A stretch of 27,571 nucleotides of DNA from Cellvibrionales bacterium (lineage in GTDB: Bacteria; Pseudomonadota; Gammaproteobacteria; Pseudomonadales; JAHEGP01), in contig JAHEGP010000009.1 of assembly GCA_024645065.1 (NCBI GenBank), positions 1-27,571 on the forward strand. The letters are read 5' to 3'. The position numbers and the translations under genes are program-made. Shown here in pieces: positions 1 to 7,616 of the stretch. Below the pieces are notes generated by a model. That model did not search any database. It was not told the origin of the DNA and was given only the letters and a program-made list of their open reading frames with translations. The number at the start of each line of letters is the position of its first letter. Within the stretch, counting starts at the first letter, position 1.

Positions 1-55
1 CGACCAGCCCAACCTGCTGGGTGATCCGCGTCAGCTCCAGAATGACTTTATCCAT
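1..55 (-). CDS. 5' end of an unidentified gene (partial)
   Basis: An open frame starts with ATG at 55 on the minus strand and runs off the left edge. It reads MDKVILELTRITQQVGLV, 18 codons, too short to assign a family. A purine-rich AAGGGA lies upstream but about 15 bases from the ATG, so the ribosome site is only weakly supported. The start is plausible because no stop interrupts the frame and the following 600 bases lack a convincing gene. Confidence 0.4.
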   Translation of the reverse strand, partial: MDKVILELTRITQQVGLV

Positions 56-670
56 ACTGAATCACTGCTGTCCCTTGAATTGAAACAAAGAAGTCTTAAC
101 TCCCGCCCTGTTGATACAATGGATGTGCCAGGCAAGCATCGGATGTTCTAGCAAGCATCGTAAAAGAAAGAAAGCAAGAAAGAAAATTACTGTTCGAAGA
201 GCACTTCAACGTCGAACTTAACTTGATCCAGGCCTGGGCCTGGCAGCAGGGTTATCGAAGCAAAGATGATGGCAGCGAACCCCCAGCGGGCGATGGTCGC
301 AACGGTGCAGCCAATTGCCACGGGTAATAGCGCAGTAACGCGACCCACGAGCGGTGACACCCCACGACCCATGTGCCCCGGAATGATAAGCGAGCTGGCG
401 GCTCAGCTATCGACGCTCGAACCAACCGCATTCCGCGGCACTGGTTGCGTGCTTGCCGAGGGAACAGCACAGGCCGCGCGGTCCTGCACGATACGCTGCC
501 ATCGGCGAGGTGCAGGGTTAGCGTGAGTCAGGTTGGCGGGGTTCACAACTCAAGACCCCATTCTTCAGAGGATGCCCGAATAAAACTCAAGCAGCTTTAT
601 CCGATCATTACAGGCGTCAACTAATCAGGGGAACAGAATTTATGTTAGGCATTATCAGATTGAATGACTA
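56..670. other. Gene-poor stretch, no recognised gene
   Basis: Nothing here is recognisable as a gene. It contains a duplicated 10-mer (gcaagcatcg at 132-141 and 151-160), a polypurine run of A and G at about 162-186, and several short overlapping frames. The best of these is a 61-codon minus-strand frame (372 to 187). It has a hydrophobic middle and the C-terminus LDQVKFDVEVLFEQ, but no ribosome site and no family I know. The stretch adjoins the mobile-element graveyard and may be decayed accessory DNA. Confidence 0.4.
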
Positions 671-1558
671 CTAGTCCAGTGACACCAGGCCGATAGCGTC
701 GGGGAGGTCAAGCCGGTGAGCGGGCAGCAACACCAGGTTGCTGTAGTTTTGTTGCAGGTCGGCAGGTCGCAGCAGCCACTGGCGACGGTGGCACAATTTG
801 TAAGCACCGCGCTGCAATTTACCGAGGATCGAGTCCGGCCATTGATCGCGGTCGTAGTTGCTGCCGATATACATGGGCTGGTAATCGCGCAGCAGCCTTT
901 CAAATAGCGGTGATTTAGCCGCCTCCTGGCGGGTGATATCCTGGTCCCACTCCATAAAGATAATTGGCTGGAAGCGGGCGATAGTGTCGTCTAGGCCAAC
1001 GAGCACTTCAATTTCAAAACCTTCAACATCGAGCTTGATCATGTCGAGATGCGATAGGTGCAGGCCCTTGATCACATCGTCGCCTTTGCGCAATTGAATA
1101 GTCTCGGTAATAGCGGCATCGGATTTGAGTTCTTTGCGCAGTGTCGCCGCACCGTTGTTGTCGCTGGCTGGGATATAGAGCTCCATCTGCTGGTCCCGGG
1201 AGGACAAGCCCATATTAAGTGCAGTGATATTATCGATATTGTTAGCGCTGATATTGGCGCTTAATACCTGGTAAATAGCGCTTTGAGGTTCGAAGCTGTA
1301 AATCTGTTTGGCCTCGGTACTCATCGCCAGGCTATGATTGCCTATATTTGCGCCGATATCGAGCACGATGGGGTTGCGCAGTTGCCGCAATACGGCATTC
1401 ATCATGCAAACGCCTTTTCTATCGTAGAGCCCGTGCTTCAGCAAGGCGGAACCGATGGTATCGTCGGGCAACACCTTTAGTTGCTGGCCGAAACAATTGC
1501 CGGCGGTGACATAGGCCGACTCTGGCGGGCGGACTGCGGCTTGTGATGATTGATTCAT
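671..1558 (-). CDS. FkbM family SAM-dependent methyltransferase
   Basis: This is a 295-residue class I methyltransferase of the FkbM family, whose members O-methylate sugars or polyketides and are common in polysaccharide and LPS loci. The SAM-binding motif VLDIGANIGNHSL is at about residues 65-77, followed by an acidic motif (IYSFEPQ) and the family-typical DMIKLDVEGFE segment. The frame stays open for another 207 codons upstream, but that part is IS91 transposase debris, so I place the start at the ATG at 1558 (MNQSSQ). No good Shine-Dalgarno precedes it. It stands alone, with no glycan genes in the window, beside dead mobile elements, which suggests acquisition by transfer. The methyl acceptor is unknown. 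Confidence 0.8.
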   Translation of the reverse strand: MNQSSQAAVRPPESAYVTAGNCFGQQLKVLPDDTIGSALLKHGLYDRKGVCMMNAVLRQLRNPIVLDIGANIGNHSLAMSTEAKQIYSFEPQSAIYQVLSANISANNIDNITALNMGLSSRDQQMELYIPASDNNGAATLRKELKSDAAITETIQLRKGDDVIKGLHLSHLDMIKLDVEGFEIEVLVGLDDTIARFQPIIFMEWDQDITRQEAAKSPLFERLLRDYQPMYIGSNYDRDQWPDSILGKLQRGAYKLCHRRQWLLRPADLQQNYSNLVLLPAHRLDLPDAIGLVSLD

Positions 1559-1786
1559 GATTTTTTTGGCTGCACGATACACTGAGGAGAAGGCGTCTAT
1601 TGTAGGGTATCGCGTCCCATAGTTGCCACTGGCACTTGTGTTGGTCTCGTCGCCAGCCGGTCCCGCAACTGCTGGGCCGGAGCGCATGCCTGCTTCGGGC
1701 TTGGCGCTGATCGACGTGAATCGTATTGAGATCAATTCAGCTGGCGCCGCGCCTGTCTGCGATGGCGAACTTGGCCGCCCCGAGGG

Positions 1787-2532
1787 AACACCCTGTGAAA
1801 GCGTGTCAAATTCACGCGGCGGCTTGGGTACCAACGCAGCCAGCTGCGCTACGAAGTCCAATGACGGAGGGCCGCCCCGGTCTAATACAACATGGATAGT
1901 GCCATCACGATACCGGGTCTTCAGCTGGTAGCAGATGTTGCCATTAAAGGTCAGCGCCAAGCGCTTCTCCGACACAGCCGGCCGGGTGGCGTAGCGGCAC
2001 AACCGAGCGCCGCCCGGCCGTTCTAGCTTGTCGCGCTGGTGCGCCTCGGTCGATACTCCGGCGTGCAGCGACAAACCCGCAGGAAAGCGGATTTGCACAG
2101 CTCCGCTGCGCGAAGGGTGAGGTGCAAGGATGCACCGAATGATTAGCCAGCTTCCTTCGCTACTCGGTCTGAACCACAAGGCGGAGTGCCGCCCAGACTG
2201 TCATCATCAGGAGGTAGCGTCTGCAACGTAAAGACCTTCCTACCCTGCTGCGGGCCGACAGCAATTTGATAGGTAATCGAATGACCTTGCAACTGCATCA
2301 TACCGTCGTCGTCATCACCCGCTTCGAGCGCCAGGTAACTGTTCTCCGCATCGCGTTCCAGCAACCCCGCCGTTCCAGCAACCCCACAACCCGATGACTT
2401 ATGGCATGCACGAGTGCCTTAAGTTCATCGACGTTTGGCGCCTTTACCCGGTGAAAACGCAGTTTTACTTGCACGTCCTCAACATAGACACCGTCGAGAA
2501 AGAGCATGTGGAAGTGTCGATTGAGAGGCCAG
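1787..2532 (-). pseudogene. IS91-family (HUH/Y2) transposase, decayed fragment
   Basis: Three consecutive minus-strand frames together match an IS91-type rolling-circle transposase. From about 2531 comes the metal-binding HUH region (HFHMLFLDGVY, then FHRVKAPNVDELKALVHAISHRV). Near 2365 the frame shifts and continues as LLERDAENSYLALE, then QLQGHSITYQIAVGPQQGRKVFTLQTLP. Near 2150 it shifts again to LSLHAGV, KLERLCRY-like, TRPAVSEKRLALT, YQLKTRYRDGTIHVV and DFVAQLAALVPKP, fading at about 1787. Both termini are missing, including the N-terminal zinc finger and the C-terminal tail. Two frameshifts make it non-functional. The family call rests on recalled conserved blocks. Confidence 0.8.
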
Positions 2533-2566
2533 GTCGCCGCGGGCAGTTGACCACCCGAGGCTCCTA

Positions 2567-2602
2567 CAGATCCGGACGTGCCCAATTCGGGCTTCCGGCT
2601 CC
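2567..2602 (-). ncRNA. Group II intron domain V-like hairpin
   Basis: On the minus strand the sequence GGAGCCGGAAGCCC, loop AATT, GGGCACGTCCGGATCT lies a few bases after the maturase stop. It resembles domain V of bacterial group II introns: a short AGC-containing 5' strand, a tetraloop-like cap, and a CG bulge before the returning strand. Its place between the ORF and the transposase exon is the expected one. I judged the fold by eye, and one pair in the lower stem is mismatched. Confidence 0.6.
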
Positions 2603-2607
2603 TCGGA

Positions 2608-3060
2608 CTATGGAATCGCTGCACGATGGAAAACACTGTTGATGACACGCGGTGTTGGGAGCGGGTAGCGCTCAGACAGCCGGGACAATTTAACCCACGA
2701 CGCCCGGGTGTGCCACGAGCGGCGATCAAGCCACTTGCGCCACTGTCGCCAGACCTCGTAGTAGAACCGGGCGAGCGCCGTCATATTGCCGGTGATGCCA
2801 TTATAGGCGCAGTGACCCTGCAGCTTGCGGCTCAACGCCGCTTGCTGGTCAGCCAACCGCCAATGGCGATGCGCTCGGCACCAGAGGCCGCTATCCCGCA
2901 AGCCGCGGTTGAAACGGTCCTTGGCCGTCTTGCGTTGCACAACCCAACGTCCCTTCCTGGAGCGTCCTCAGAAGTGAGTAAAACCCAGCAGAACGAAACT
3001 ACGTTCGAGTTGCGAACTTCCCTGTCCCTCGCGCAGCGGACTGCGAAAGTCCACCAGGCG
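2608..3060 (-). pseudogene. Group II intron reverse transcriptase/maturase, C-terminal fragment with in-frame stop
   Basis: One frame of 151 codons matches the maturase (domain X) end of group II intron proteins. It reads RLVDFR, SFVLLGFTHF, stop, GRSRKGRWVVQRKTAKDRF, then a long domain X stretch with LQGHCAYNGITGN, RFYYEVWRQWRKWL and RYPLPTPRVINSVFHRAAIP before the natural stop. The TGA at 2970-2968 sits where the family usually has Trp (FTHYWG), so a single TGG-to-TGA change probably broke it. The catalytic reverse transcriptase part (YADD region) is absent. Sequence upstream of 3060 no longer resembles the family. Confidence 0.8.
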
Positions 3061-3486
3061 GGCCAGTATCGCAGCTAAAGCTGACCGGGCAGGAGACCCA
3101 ACAAAGGCCGATACCAGCGAGTTCGGGACGGAATGCCCGCTTGCCGCCGTGTTCGAAGTATGCAGCCAAAGTGTCCAGAGCGCACCCCGCCGGTGCCGTC
3201 AGTGGCCCGCAAAAACAGTGCCCGCATTCGATTCACAACAGATGACAAAGCTCTGGGGTCGGGTTACACTCGCCGCTGTATAACAAGCCATGTGAAACGC
3301 CGGACACCAGTCCGAAAGGGCGCCGAGCATACAATAAAAACAGCAGTTGAAACGGATCGAAGGGCCGGGCAGCCCTGCCGTCTGCTTCGAAGATAATGTA
3401 ACCCGGATCAGGGGTGGCTTCATCAAGCGGCACATCGTCGCCGTGAAGCGTCACCTCCATAATCACAATAATGGGGTGCTAATCGC
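3061..3486. other. No recognised gene; junction of mobile debris and core genes
   Basis: No frame here matches a family I know. The expected upstream parts of the group II intron and of the IS91 transposase are not visible, so one or more deletions probably end near 3060. A minus-strand frame of 77 codons (3466 to 3233) exists but would begin with GTG without a convincing ribosome site. The last bases contain GGGGTG, the probable ribosome site of the following gene. Confidence 0.45.
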
Positions 3487-5031
3487 ATGGAACAGCAAGA
3501 ACTTATCGGCTTTTTCACCAAGTTTGGACTGGCTGCCATCATCGGTATGCTGATAGGACTGGAACGGTCACAGGGTACCGGAGCTAACTTCAAGGGCCAC
3601 GTTCGCGACTTTGTTATTTTTGCCCTGATAGGCGCCACCAGTGCCTACGCCGCTGTCGAATACGCCAATGCCTGGCTGATTGTTGCCGGCTTTGGCGGGG
3701 TGTTGCTCCTGCAGGTATCCGGCTACTGGGCCGAGCACCGGGGAGAAAACCCCGATTCCGGAATTACCACGGAAGCCGCCGCCCTTATCACCTTTTTTCT
3801 CGGCGTGTTGGTCATGCGGGGCGCCTCGGGACTGGCGATCGCCATTGCGATTGTTGTCATGCTGGTGCTGTCCGAGAAAAGCCTGATTGAAAAATTCAGC
3901 TCGCAAATCCAGCGTTTCGAGCTTCAGGCCGCCCTCAAGCTGCTGGTGATCAGTTTTATCATACTGCCGGTATTGCCCAACATCTCCCTGGACAATTACG
4001 CTACTACCCCGATCGGGGCGGTGACTGCCCTGGACCCTGCCACTGGCGAGGTTCGTTTTGACGCCGGTGAAGAAAGATATTACGAGCCAGGCTCAGAGCT
4101 CTATTTTTATACTGAAGGCAGCGGAGAAATCGGTCACTTCGAGATTCTCCCTTCGGATGAAAACACTACCACCGCAAGGTTACTCGAGGGCGAGGGTTCA
4201 TTGCAGGCACTGAACCCCGGGACCGAGCTGCGGGCTCCCTATGTACCGCGCCTGTTTGCGATCATGCTGTCGGCGTTAACCCCGTTCCAGGTGTGGATGA
4301 TCGTGGTACTGGTGTCGTTTATCGGTTTCATCGGCTATGTGTTGATCAAGGTTATCGGCGCCGGTGCGGGCATCGCCCTCACCGGTCTGATCGGCGGCCT
4401 GGCTTCCAGCACCGTGACGACCCTCAGCTTTTCCGCCCGCAGCAAGGAGTTACCCAGCCTCAACGCATCTTTCGCGGTCGCAGTAACCCTCGCCTCGGCC
4501 ATAATGTTCCCAAGGGTGGTACTGCAAATCGGGGTTTTCAACCAGCCACTGATGGCCAGCATCGCACTCCCCATGATGGCCACTGGAGCAGCGGGGCTGC
4601 TGATGGCGGGATACTTTTACTGGCGCAGTCGAGGGGATACGGCGGAAAGCCAGGAGATCAAACTGGATAACCCGTTCTCGCTCAAATCGGCGGTTACCTT
4701 CGGCGCGGTTTTTGCAACCATCCTGGTCGCTACCCGGGTGGCGACCGCTTACCTGGGTAACGCCTGGCTGCCGGTGGTGGCGCTGGTCAGTGGTCTTACC
4801 GACGCCGATGCGATTGCGTTTTCGGTCAGCAACCTGCAAAAATCAGGCATCATCACCCTCGACTGGGCCAGCTTCAACCTGGTGCTGGGCGCACTGGCGA
4901 ATACCATGATGAAGTTGTTCCTGGTGTTCTCGCTGGGCGATCGCGGCTTGTTCAAAAAATGCCTGCTGTCGTTCTCGGTGATGGCCGTCACCGGCATTGT
5001 CACCATGTTACTGTATTACGACCTCGGCTAA
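3487..5031 (+). CDS. MgtC/SapB-DUF4010 family membrane protein with inserted soluble domain
   Basis: This 514-residue polytopic inner membrane protein is unassigned beyond family. Residues 1-160 are MgtC/SapB-like (FGLAAIIGMLIGLER, then several hydrophobic helices). Residues 263-514 are the DUF4010 part, with helices and the conserved-looking GLIGGLASSTVTTLSFS and SGLTDADAIAFSVSNL. Proteins of this architecture are usually near 420 residues, and the extra length is a hydrophilic, acidic, probably beta-rich segment at about 168-262 (TALDPATGEVRFDAGEERYY and onward) between helices. MgtC domains are linked to Mg2+ homeostasis and virulence, but for MgtC-DUF4010 proteins I know of no firm role. 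GGGGTG eight bases before the ATG supports the start. A strong hairpin terminator follows at 5096. Confidence 0.85.
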   Translation: MEQQELIGFFTKFGLAAIIGMLIGLERSQGTGANFKGHVRDFVIFALIGATSAYAAVEYANAWLIVAGFGGVLLLQVSGYWAEHRGENPDSGITTEAAALITFFLGVLVMRGASGLAIAIAIVVMLVLSEKSLIEKFSSQIQRFELQAALKLLVISFIILPVLPNISLDNYATTPIGAVTALDPATGEVRFDAGEERYYEPGSELYFYTEGSGEIGHFEILPSDENTTTARLLEGEGSLQALNPGTELRAPYVPRLFAIMLSALTPFQVWMIVVLVSFIGFIGYVLIKVIGAGAGIALTGLIGGLASSTVTTLSFSARSKELPSLNASFAVAVTLASAIMFPRVVLQIGVFNQPLMASIALPMMATGAAGLLMAGYFYWRSRGDTAESQEIKLDNPFSLKSAVTFGAVFATILVATRVATAYLGNAWLPVVALVSGLTDADAIAFSVSNLQKSGIITLDWASFNLVLGALANTMMKLFLVFSLGDRGLFKKCLLSFSVMAVTGIVTMLLYYDLG

Positions 5032-5095
5032 GCGGCGTATGCCCTGGCCCCGCCCGGGAGCTCCGTTATTGCCATTGCAAGCTGAGCGCCGAACG

Positions 5096-5117
5096 AAACC
5101 CGCCCCGGGGCGGGTTT
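5096..5117 (+). terminator. Rho-independent terminator after the MgtC/DUF4010 gene
   Basis: A perfect 22-base inverted repeat (AAACCCGCCCC and its complement) lies 65 bases after the stop codon. The GC-rich stem is followed directly by TTT and then TGATGG, so the U tract is short. Confidence 0.75.
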
Positions 5118-5118
5118 G

Positions 5119-5182
5119 ATGGCTTCATGGATTGATGGCTTAATGGCTTAATGGCTTAATGGCTTAATGGCTTAATGGCTTC
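5119..5182. repeat. 8-bp tandem repeat array (atggctta)
   Basis: Eight consecutive 8-base units: atggcttc, atggattg, five identical atggctta, then atggcttc. The array starts one base after the terminator hairpin, in non-coding DNA between convergent genes. The identical central copies suggest replication slippage. No stop-free coding role is evident. Confidence 0.9.
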
Positions 5183-5258
5183 AGAGTCCTGGCCCCATGA
5201 AAGCCACACTGCACTTCGGCCTGCCGCGTGTCTGCCTACCCGGGACCCGAAATAGAAA

Positions 5259-5292
5259 AAACCAGATAACCGCGGCAGCGGTTATCTGGTTT
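5259..5292 (-). terminator. Rho-independent terminator for the polyphosphate:AMP phosphotransferase gene
   Basis: Perfect 15-base arms (aaaccagataaccgc and its complement) enclose the loop ggca. Read on the minus strand, the stem is followed by TTTTTTCTATT, a classical terminator, 47 bases after the stop of the gene ending at 5339. Confidence 0.9.
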
Positions 5293-5338
5293 GCCTGGAT
5301 ACGCACTGCTTGTTGACAGTGCGTTGCCCGGATGAGAG

Positions 5339-6817
5339 CTACCTACCAGCCTTCCTGATCGCTTTGGCCAAAGCATCGCACACGGTCTTGAGCACATATA
5401 TGCGGGCATAGTATTTATTGTTCGCCGGCACGATATGCCAGGGTGCGTTGGGGGTGTCGGTTTTTGCAATCAATTCATTCACCGCCACCATGTAGTCATC
5501 CCACTTGGCGCGATTGCGGTAGTCTTCCTCGGTGATCTTGTATTTTTTGTAGGAGGTTTTCTCCCTGGCCTGGAAACGCGCCAGTTGCTCTTCCTGGGAA
5601 ATGTGGAGCCAGAACTTCTGCACCACCATTCCGCTCTCCGCCAACTGTTCCTCGAAGTCGTTAATTTCATCATAGGCGCGCTGCCACTCATGCGGTTTGG
5701 CAAAGCCCTCGATGCGCTCCACAGTGACTCGCCCGTACCAGGTTCGATCAAAAATAACCAGGTTACCGGCCCGTGGCATATGGCGCCAGAACCGCCACAG
5801 GTAGTGGCGCACCCGCTCCTCCTCGGTCGGCGCGGCAATGGGCACCACCTTGTAAGTGCGGGCCGGCAAGGCACTGGTCAGTCGCCTGATGTTGCCGCCC
5901 TTGCCCCCGGCATCCCAGCCTTCGAAAGCCAGCACTGTGGATATGCCCTTGTCGTGTGCCTCACGCATCAGGGTGTGAAAACGCCGCTGGTACCTGGTCA
6001 GCTGCTTCTTGTAGTCGTCCTTTTCGTACGCCAGGCTCAAATCGACCTGCCCGATGTAGTCCTCGTACTCCTCCTCTACCCGTTCGCTGACATCCGGCTT
6101 GGGCGGGTTGGCAATCCGTTCCTGAATGCGGTCGCGAATGATCTTTGCCACGGTCAGGTCACGAAACCTGGCATTGGTGCCGTCGACCACAAACCAGGGT
6201 GCTTCCGGAGTATTGGTCTGCTCCAGCATTTGCTCTACGGCTTTGGGCTGCTTGCGAAACTTGTCAAATACTTCCCAATCCTGCTCCTCCCTCCACCATT
6301 TGCGATCAGGATGCTTTTTGCTTTTCTTGAGCTGCTTTTTCAGTTCTTCATCCGGCAGGTGGCACCAGAATTTGAGTATCAGGGTACCGTTGTCGGCCAG
6401 CTCCTTTTCAAAAGTATTGATCTGATCCAGACGATGCTGAAACTGCTTTTTATTAATTTTACCGGTAATGCTGTCTGACACCGCTTGCAGCGGCCAGGCG
6501 CCACCAAATACACCCATGCGACCATTGGCCGGCAACACCCGCCAATAGCGCCAGAAGCGCGGGCGCTCCTCTTCCTCCTGGGATCGCTTGACAAATACAT
6601 TGGTATCAATGTACCGAGCATCCATCCACTCGTTGAAACGGTCACCGAGTTGATTGGCACCCAGGCGATCATCGCCGGCGATGATGATTACGACGGAAAA
6701 GTCCGCCTCGTTAAGATCGAACTGGGCATTGATGAGGTCTACCCTGAGCTGGGGTTCCTGCTCATCAAAATCTACTTTACTGACACTACCGGACAATACT
6801 TCTTGATTCTTGAACAT
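5339..6817 (-). CDS. pap: Polyphosphate:AMP phosphotransferase (two-domain PPK2)
   Basis: A 492-residue cytoplasmic enzyme expected to transfer phosphate from polyphosphate to AMP, making ADP. It has two tandem PPK2 domains. The C-terminal one (about 260-492) carries Walker A GWDAGGKGG at 300-308 and Walker B FDRTWYGRV at 356-364. The N-terminal one (about 25-240) has AGDDRLGANQ where Walker A would be, so it should not bind nucleotide; a degenerate first domain is usual in this class. Length matches the family (near 490-500). The frame is open further upstream, but the ATG at 6817 (MFKNQEVLSG) follows AAAAGGGTGG and gives the normal N-terminus. Single gene, flanked by terminators on both sides. 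Confidence 0.92.
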   Translation of the reverse strand: MFKNQEVLSGSVSKVDFDEQEPQLRVDLINAQFDLNEADFSVVIIIAGDDRLGANQLGDRFNEWMDARYIDTNVFVKRSQEEEERPRFWRYWRVLPANGRMGVFGGAWPLQAVSDSITGKINKKQFQHRLDQINTFEKELADNGTLILKFWCHLPDEELKKQLKKSKKHPDRKWWREEQDWEVFDKFRKQPKAVEQMLEQTNTPEAPWFVVDGTNARFRDLTVAKIIRDRIQERIANPPKPDVSERVEEEYEDYIGQVDLSLAYEKDDYKKQLTRYQRRFHTLMREAHDKGISTVLAFEGWDAGGKGGNIRRLTSALPARTYKVVPIAAPTEEERVRHYLWRFWRHMPRAGNLVIFDRTWYGRVTVERIEGFAKPHEWQRAYDEINDFEEQLAESGMVVQKFWLHISQEEQLARFQAREKTSYKKYKITEEDYRNRAKWDDYMVAVNELIAKTDTPNAPWHIVPANNKYYARIYVLKTVCDALAKAIRKAGR

Positions 6818-6874
6818 GGCATCCACCCTTTTATTATAGAATTGCAGTGTACCGGAAAAAGTTTCATTACTGCA

Positions 6875-6908
6875 AAACAAAAACAAAAAAGCCCCGACGA
6901 TGCGGGGC
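6875..6908 (-). terminator. Rho-independent terminator after the histidine phosphatase gene
   Basis: The stem gccccg / cggggc (6891-6896 and 6903-6908) with loop acgatg is followed, on the minus strand, by a long T-rich run (complement of the A-rich tract 6875-6890). It ends the minus-strand cluster whose last gene stops at 7002 and insulates the downstream polyphosphate gene. Confidence 0.9.
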
Positions 6909-7001
6909 AGAGGGAGACCGGTATGTGGACAGTATAGGCATGAGTACGCTGACATTCAGCCAGCAGATCACTCCCTGCGAATCACTCATTGCACCACGAA
7001 G

Positions 7002-7616
7002 CTACAAGTGGTCGGTACGGTTGAGGAATTCAATGGCGCCCGCCGCCCGGTCCAGGGCGGTCACGGCGGTATTATTGAGACGATAATCAACCCAGCGGGC
7101 CGTGTCTCCATCCACCCAGTGCGCCAGGGCATAGGCAATGGCAACCCCGTGTGCCACTACCACAATATTCTTATCTGGCTGAATGCGCTGGAATTCCTCA
7201 ACCGCGGCAACGAACCGCAGGGTGACCTGGTGACGCGATTCACCTCCCGGGGCGCGATGGTGCTCATCGCTCATCAAGCCTTTGAAAAAGCCCAGTTCAT
7301 CGCGCAGCTCGCTGAAACTGCGACCCTCCCAGGCCCCCACTCCCTGCTCCACAAGGCGCGGGTCGAGCATCACGGGTATGCCGAACCCTGCTGCAATTTG
7401 CTCGGCGGTGATCCGCGCCCGCTGCAGGGGACTGGCATAAATGGCATCGACGGCGGGCAGGTAGTGATGGAAGTATCGCCCCAGGCGCTGTGCCTGCTGC
7501 CGGCCCAGCGCGGTCAAGGGGGTGTCGGTGTGACCGTGCCAGACCCTATCGATGTTGGCACGGGTCTGGCCATGGCGCACCAGCAACAATTTACCTCTAC
7601 GGTTTTCCCGCGACAT
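7002..7616 (-). CDS. Histidine phosphatase family protein (phosphoglycerate mutase-like)
   Basis: A 204-residue cytoplasmic phosphohydrolase of the histidine phosphatase superfamily. LLVRHGQTRAN at about 11-21 supplies the phospho-accepting His15, R71-region arginines follow in SPLQRARITAEQ, Glu90 lies in PRLVEQGVGAWEG, and the second catalytic His156 is in VVVAHG. This is the GpmB/CobC/RNase-D-associated size class, and the substrate cannot be told from sequence. Its ATG follows directly on the TGA of the monooxygenase gene upstream (TGAATG), so the two are cotranscribed and probably translationally coupled. It is last in the bactofilin-to-phosphatase run and is followed by a strong terminator. 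Confidence 0.85.
   Translation of the reverse strand: MSRENRRGKLLLVRHGQTRANIDRVWHGHTDTPLTALGRQQAQRLGRYFHHYLPAVDAIYASPLQRARITAEQIAAGFGIPVMLDPRLVEQGVGAWEGRSFSELRDELGFFKGLMSDEHHRAPGGESRHQVTLRFVAAVEEFQRIQPDKNIVVVAHGVAIAYALAHWVDGDTARWVDYRLNNTAVTALDRAAGAIEFLNRTDHL

Larger units (their letters stand above)
2533..3060 (-). mobile_element. Group II intron, 3' remnant inserted in the IS91 transposase gene
   Basis: On the minus strand a maturase C-terminus (stop at 2608) is followed by a structured segment resembling intron domains V and VI. The intron-like sequence ends near GCGAC at 2537-2533, and IS91 coding sequence (PLNRHFHMLF) begins immediately after it. This order (maturase ORF, domain V, domain VI, then exon) is what a group II intron inserted in the sense orientation inside the transposase would leave. 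The 5' part of the intron, with domain I and most of domain IV, is missing, as is the upstream transposase exon, so the copy cannot splice or move. Confidence 0.7.

Noticed and set aside
187..372. A 61-codon minus-strand frame with a hydrophobic core
   Set aside because: No ribosome site and no recognisable family; the neighbourhood is decayed accessory DNA, so a chance frame is as likely.
2578..3078. A 166-codon plus-strand frame through the intron remnant
   Set aside because: It is the antisense of a clear maturase fragment, which explains the open frame.
3233..3466. A 77-codon minus-strand frame divergent from the MgtC gene
   Set aside because: It starts at GTG without support, and its sequence resembles nothing I know.
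5435..6478. A 347-codon plus-strand frame
   Set aside because: Antisense shadow of the polyphosphate:AMP phosphotransferase gene; low-complexity hydrophobic composition without a family.
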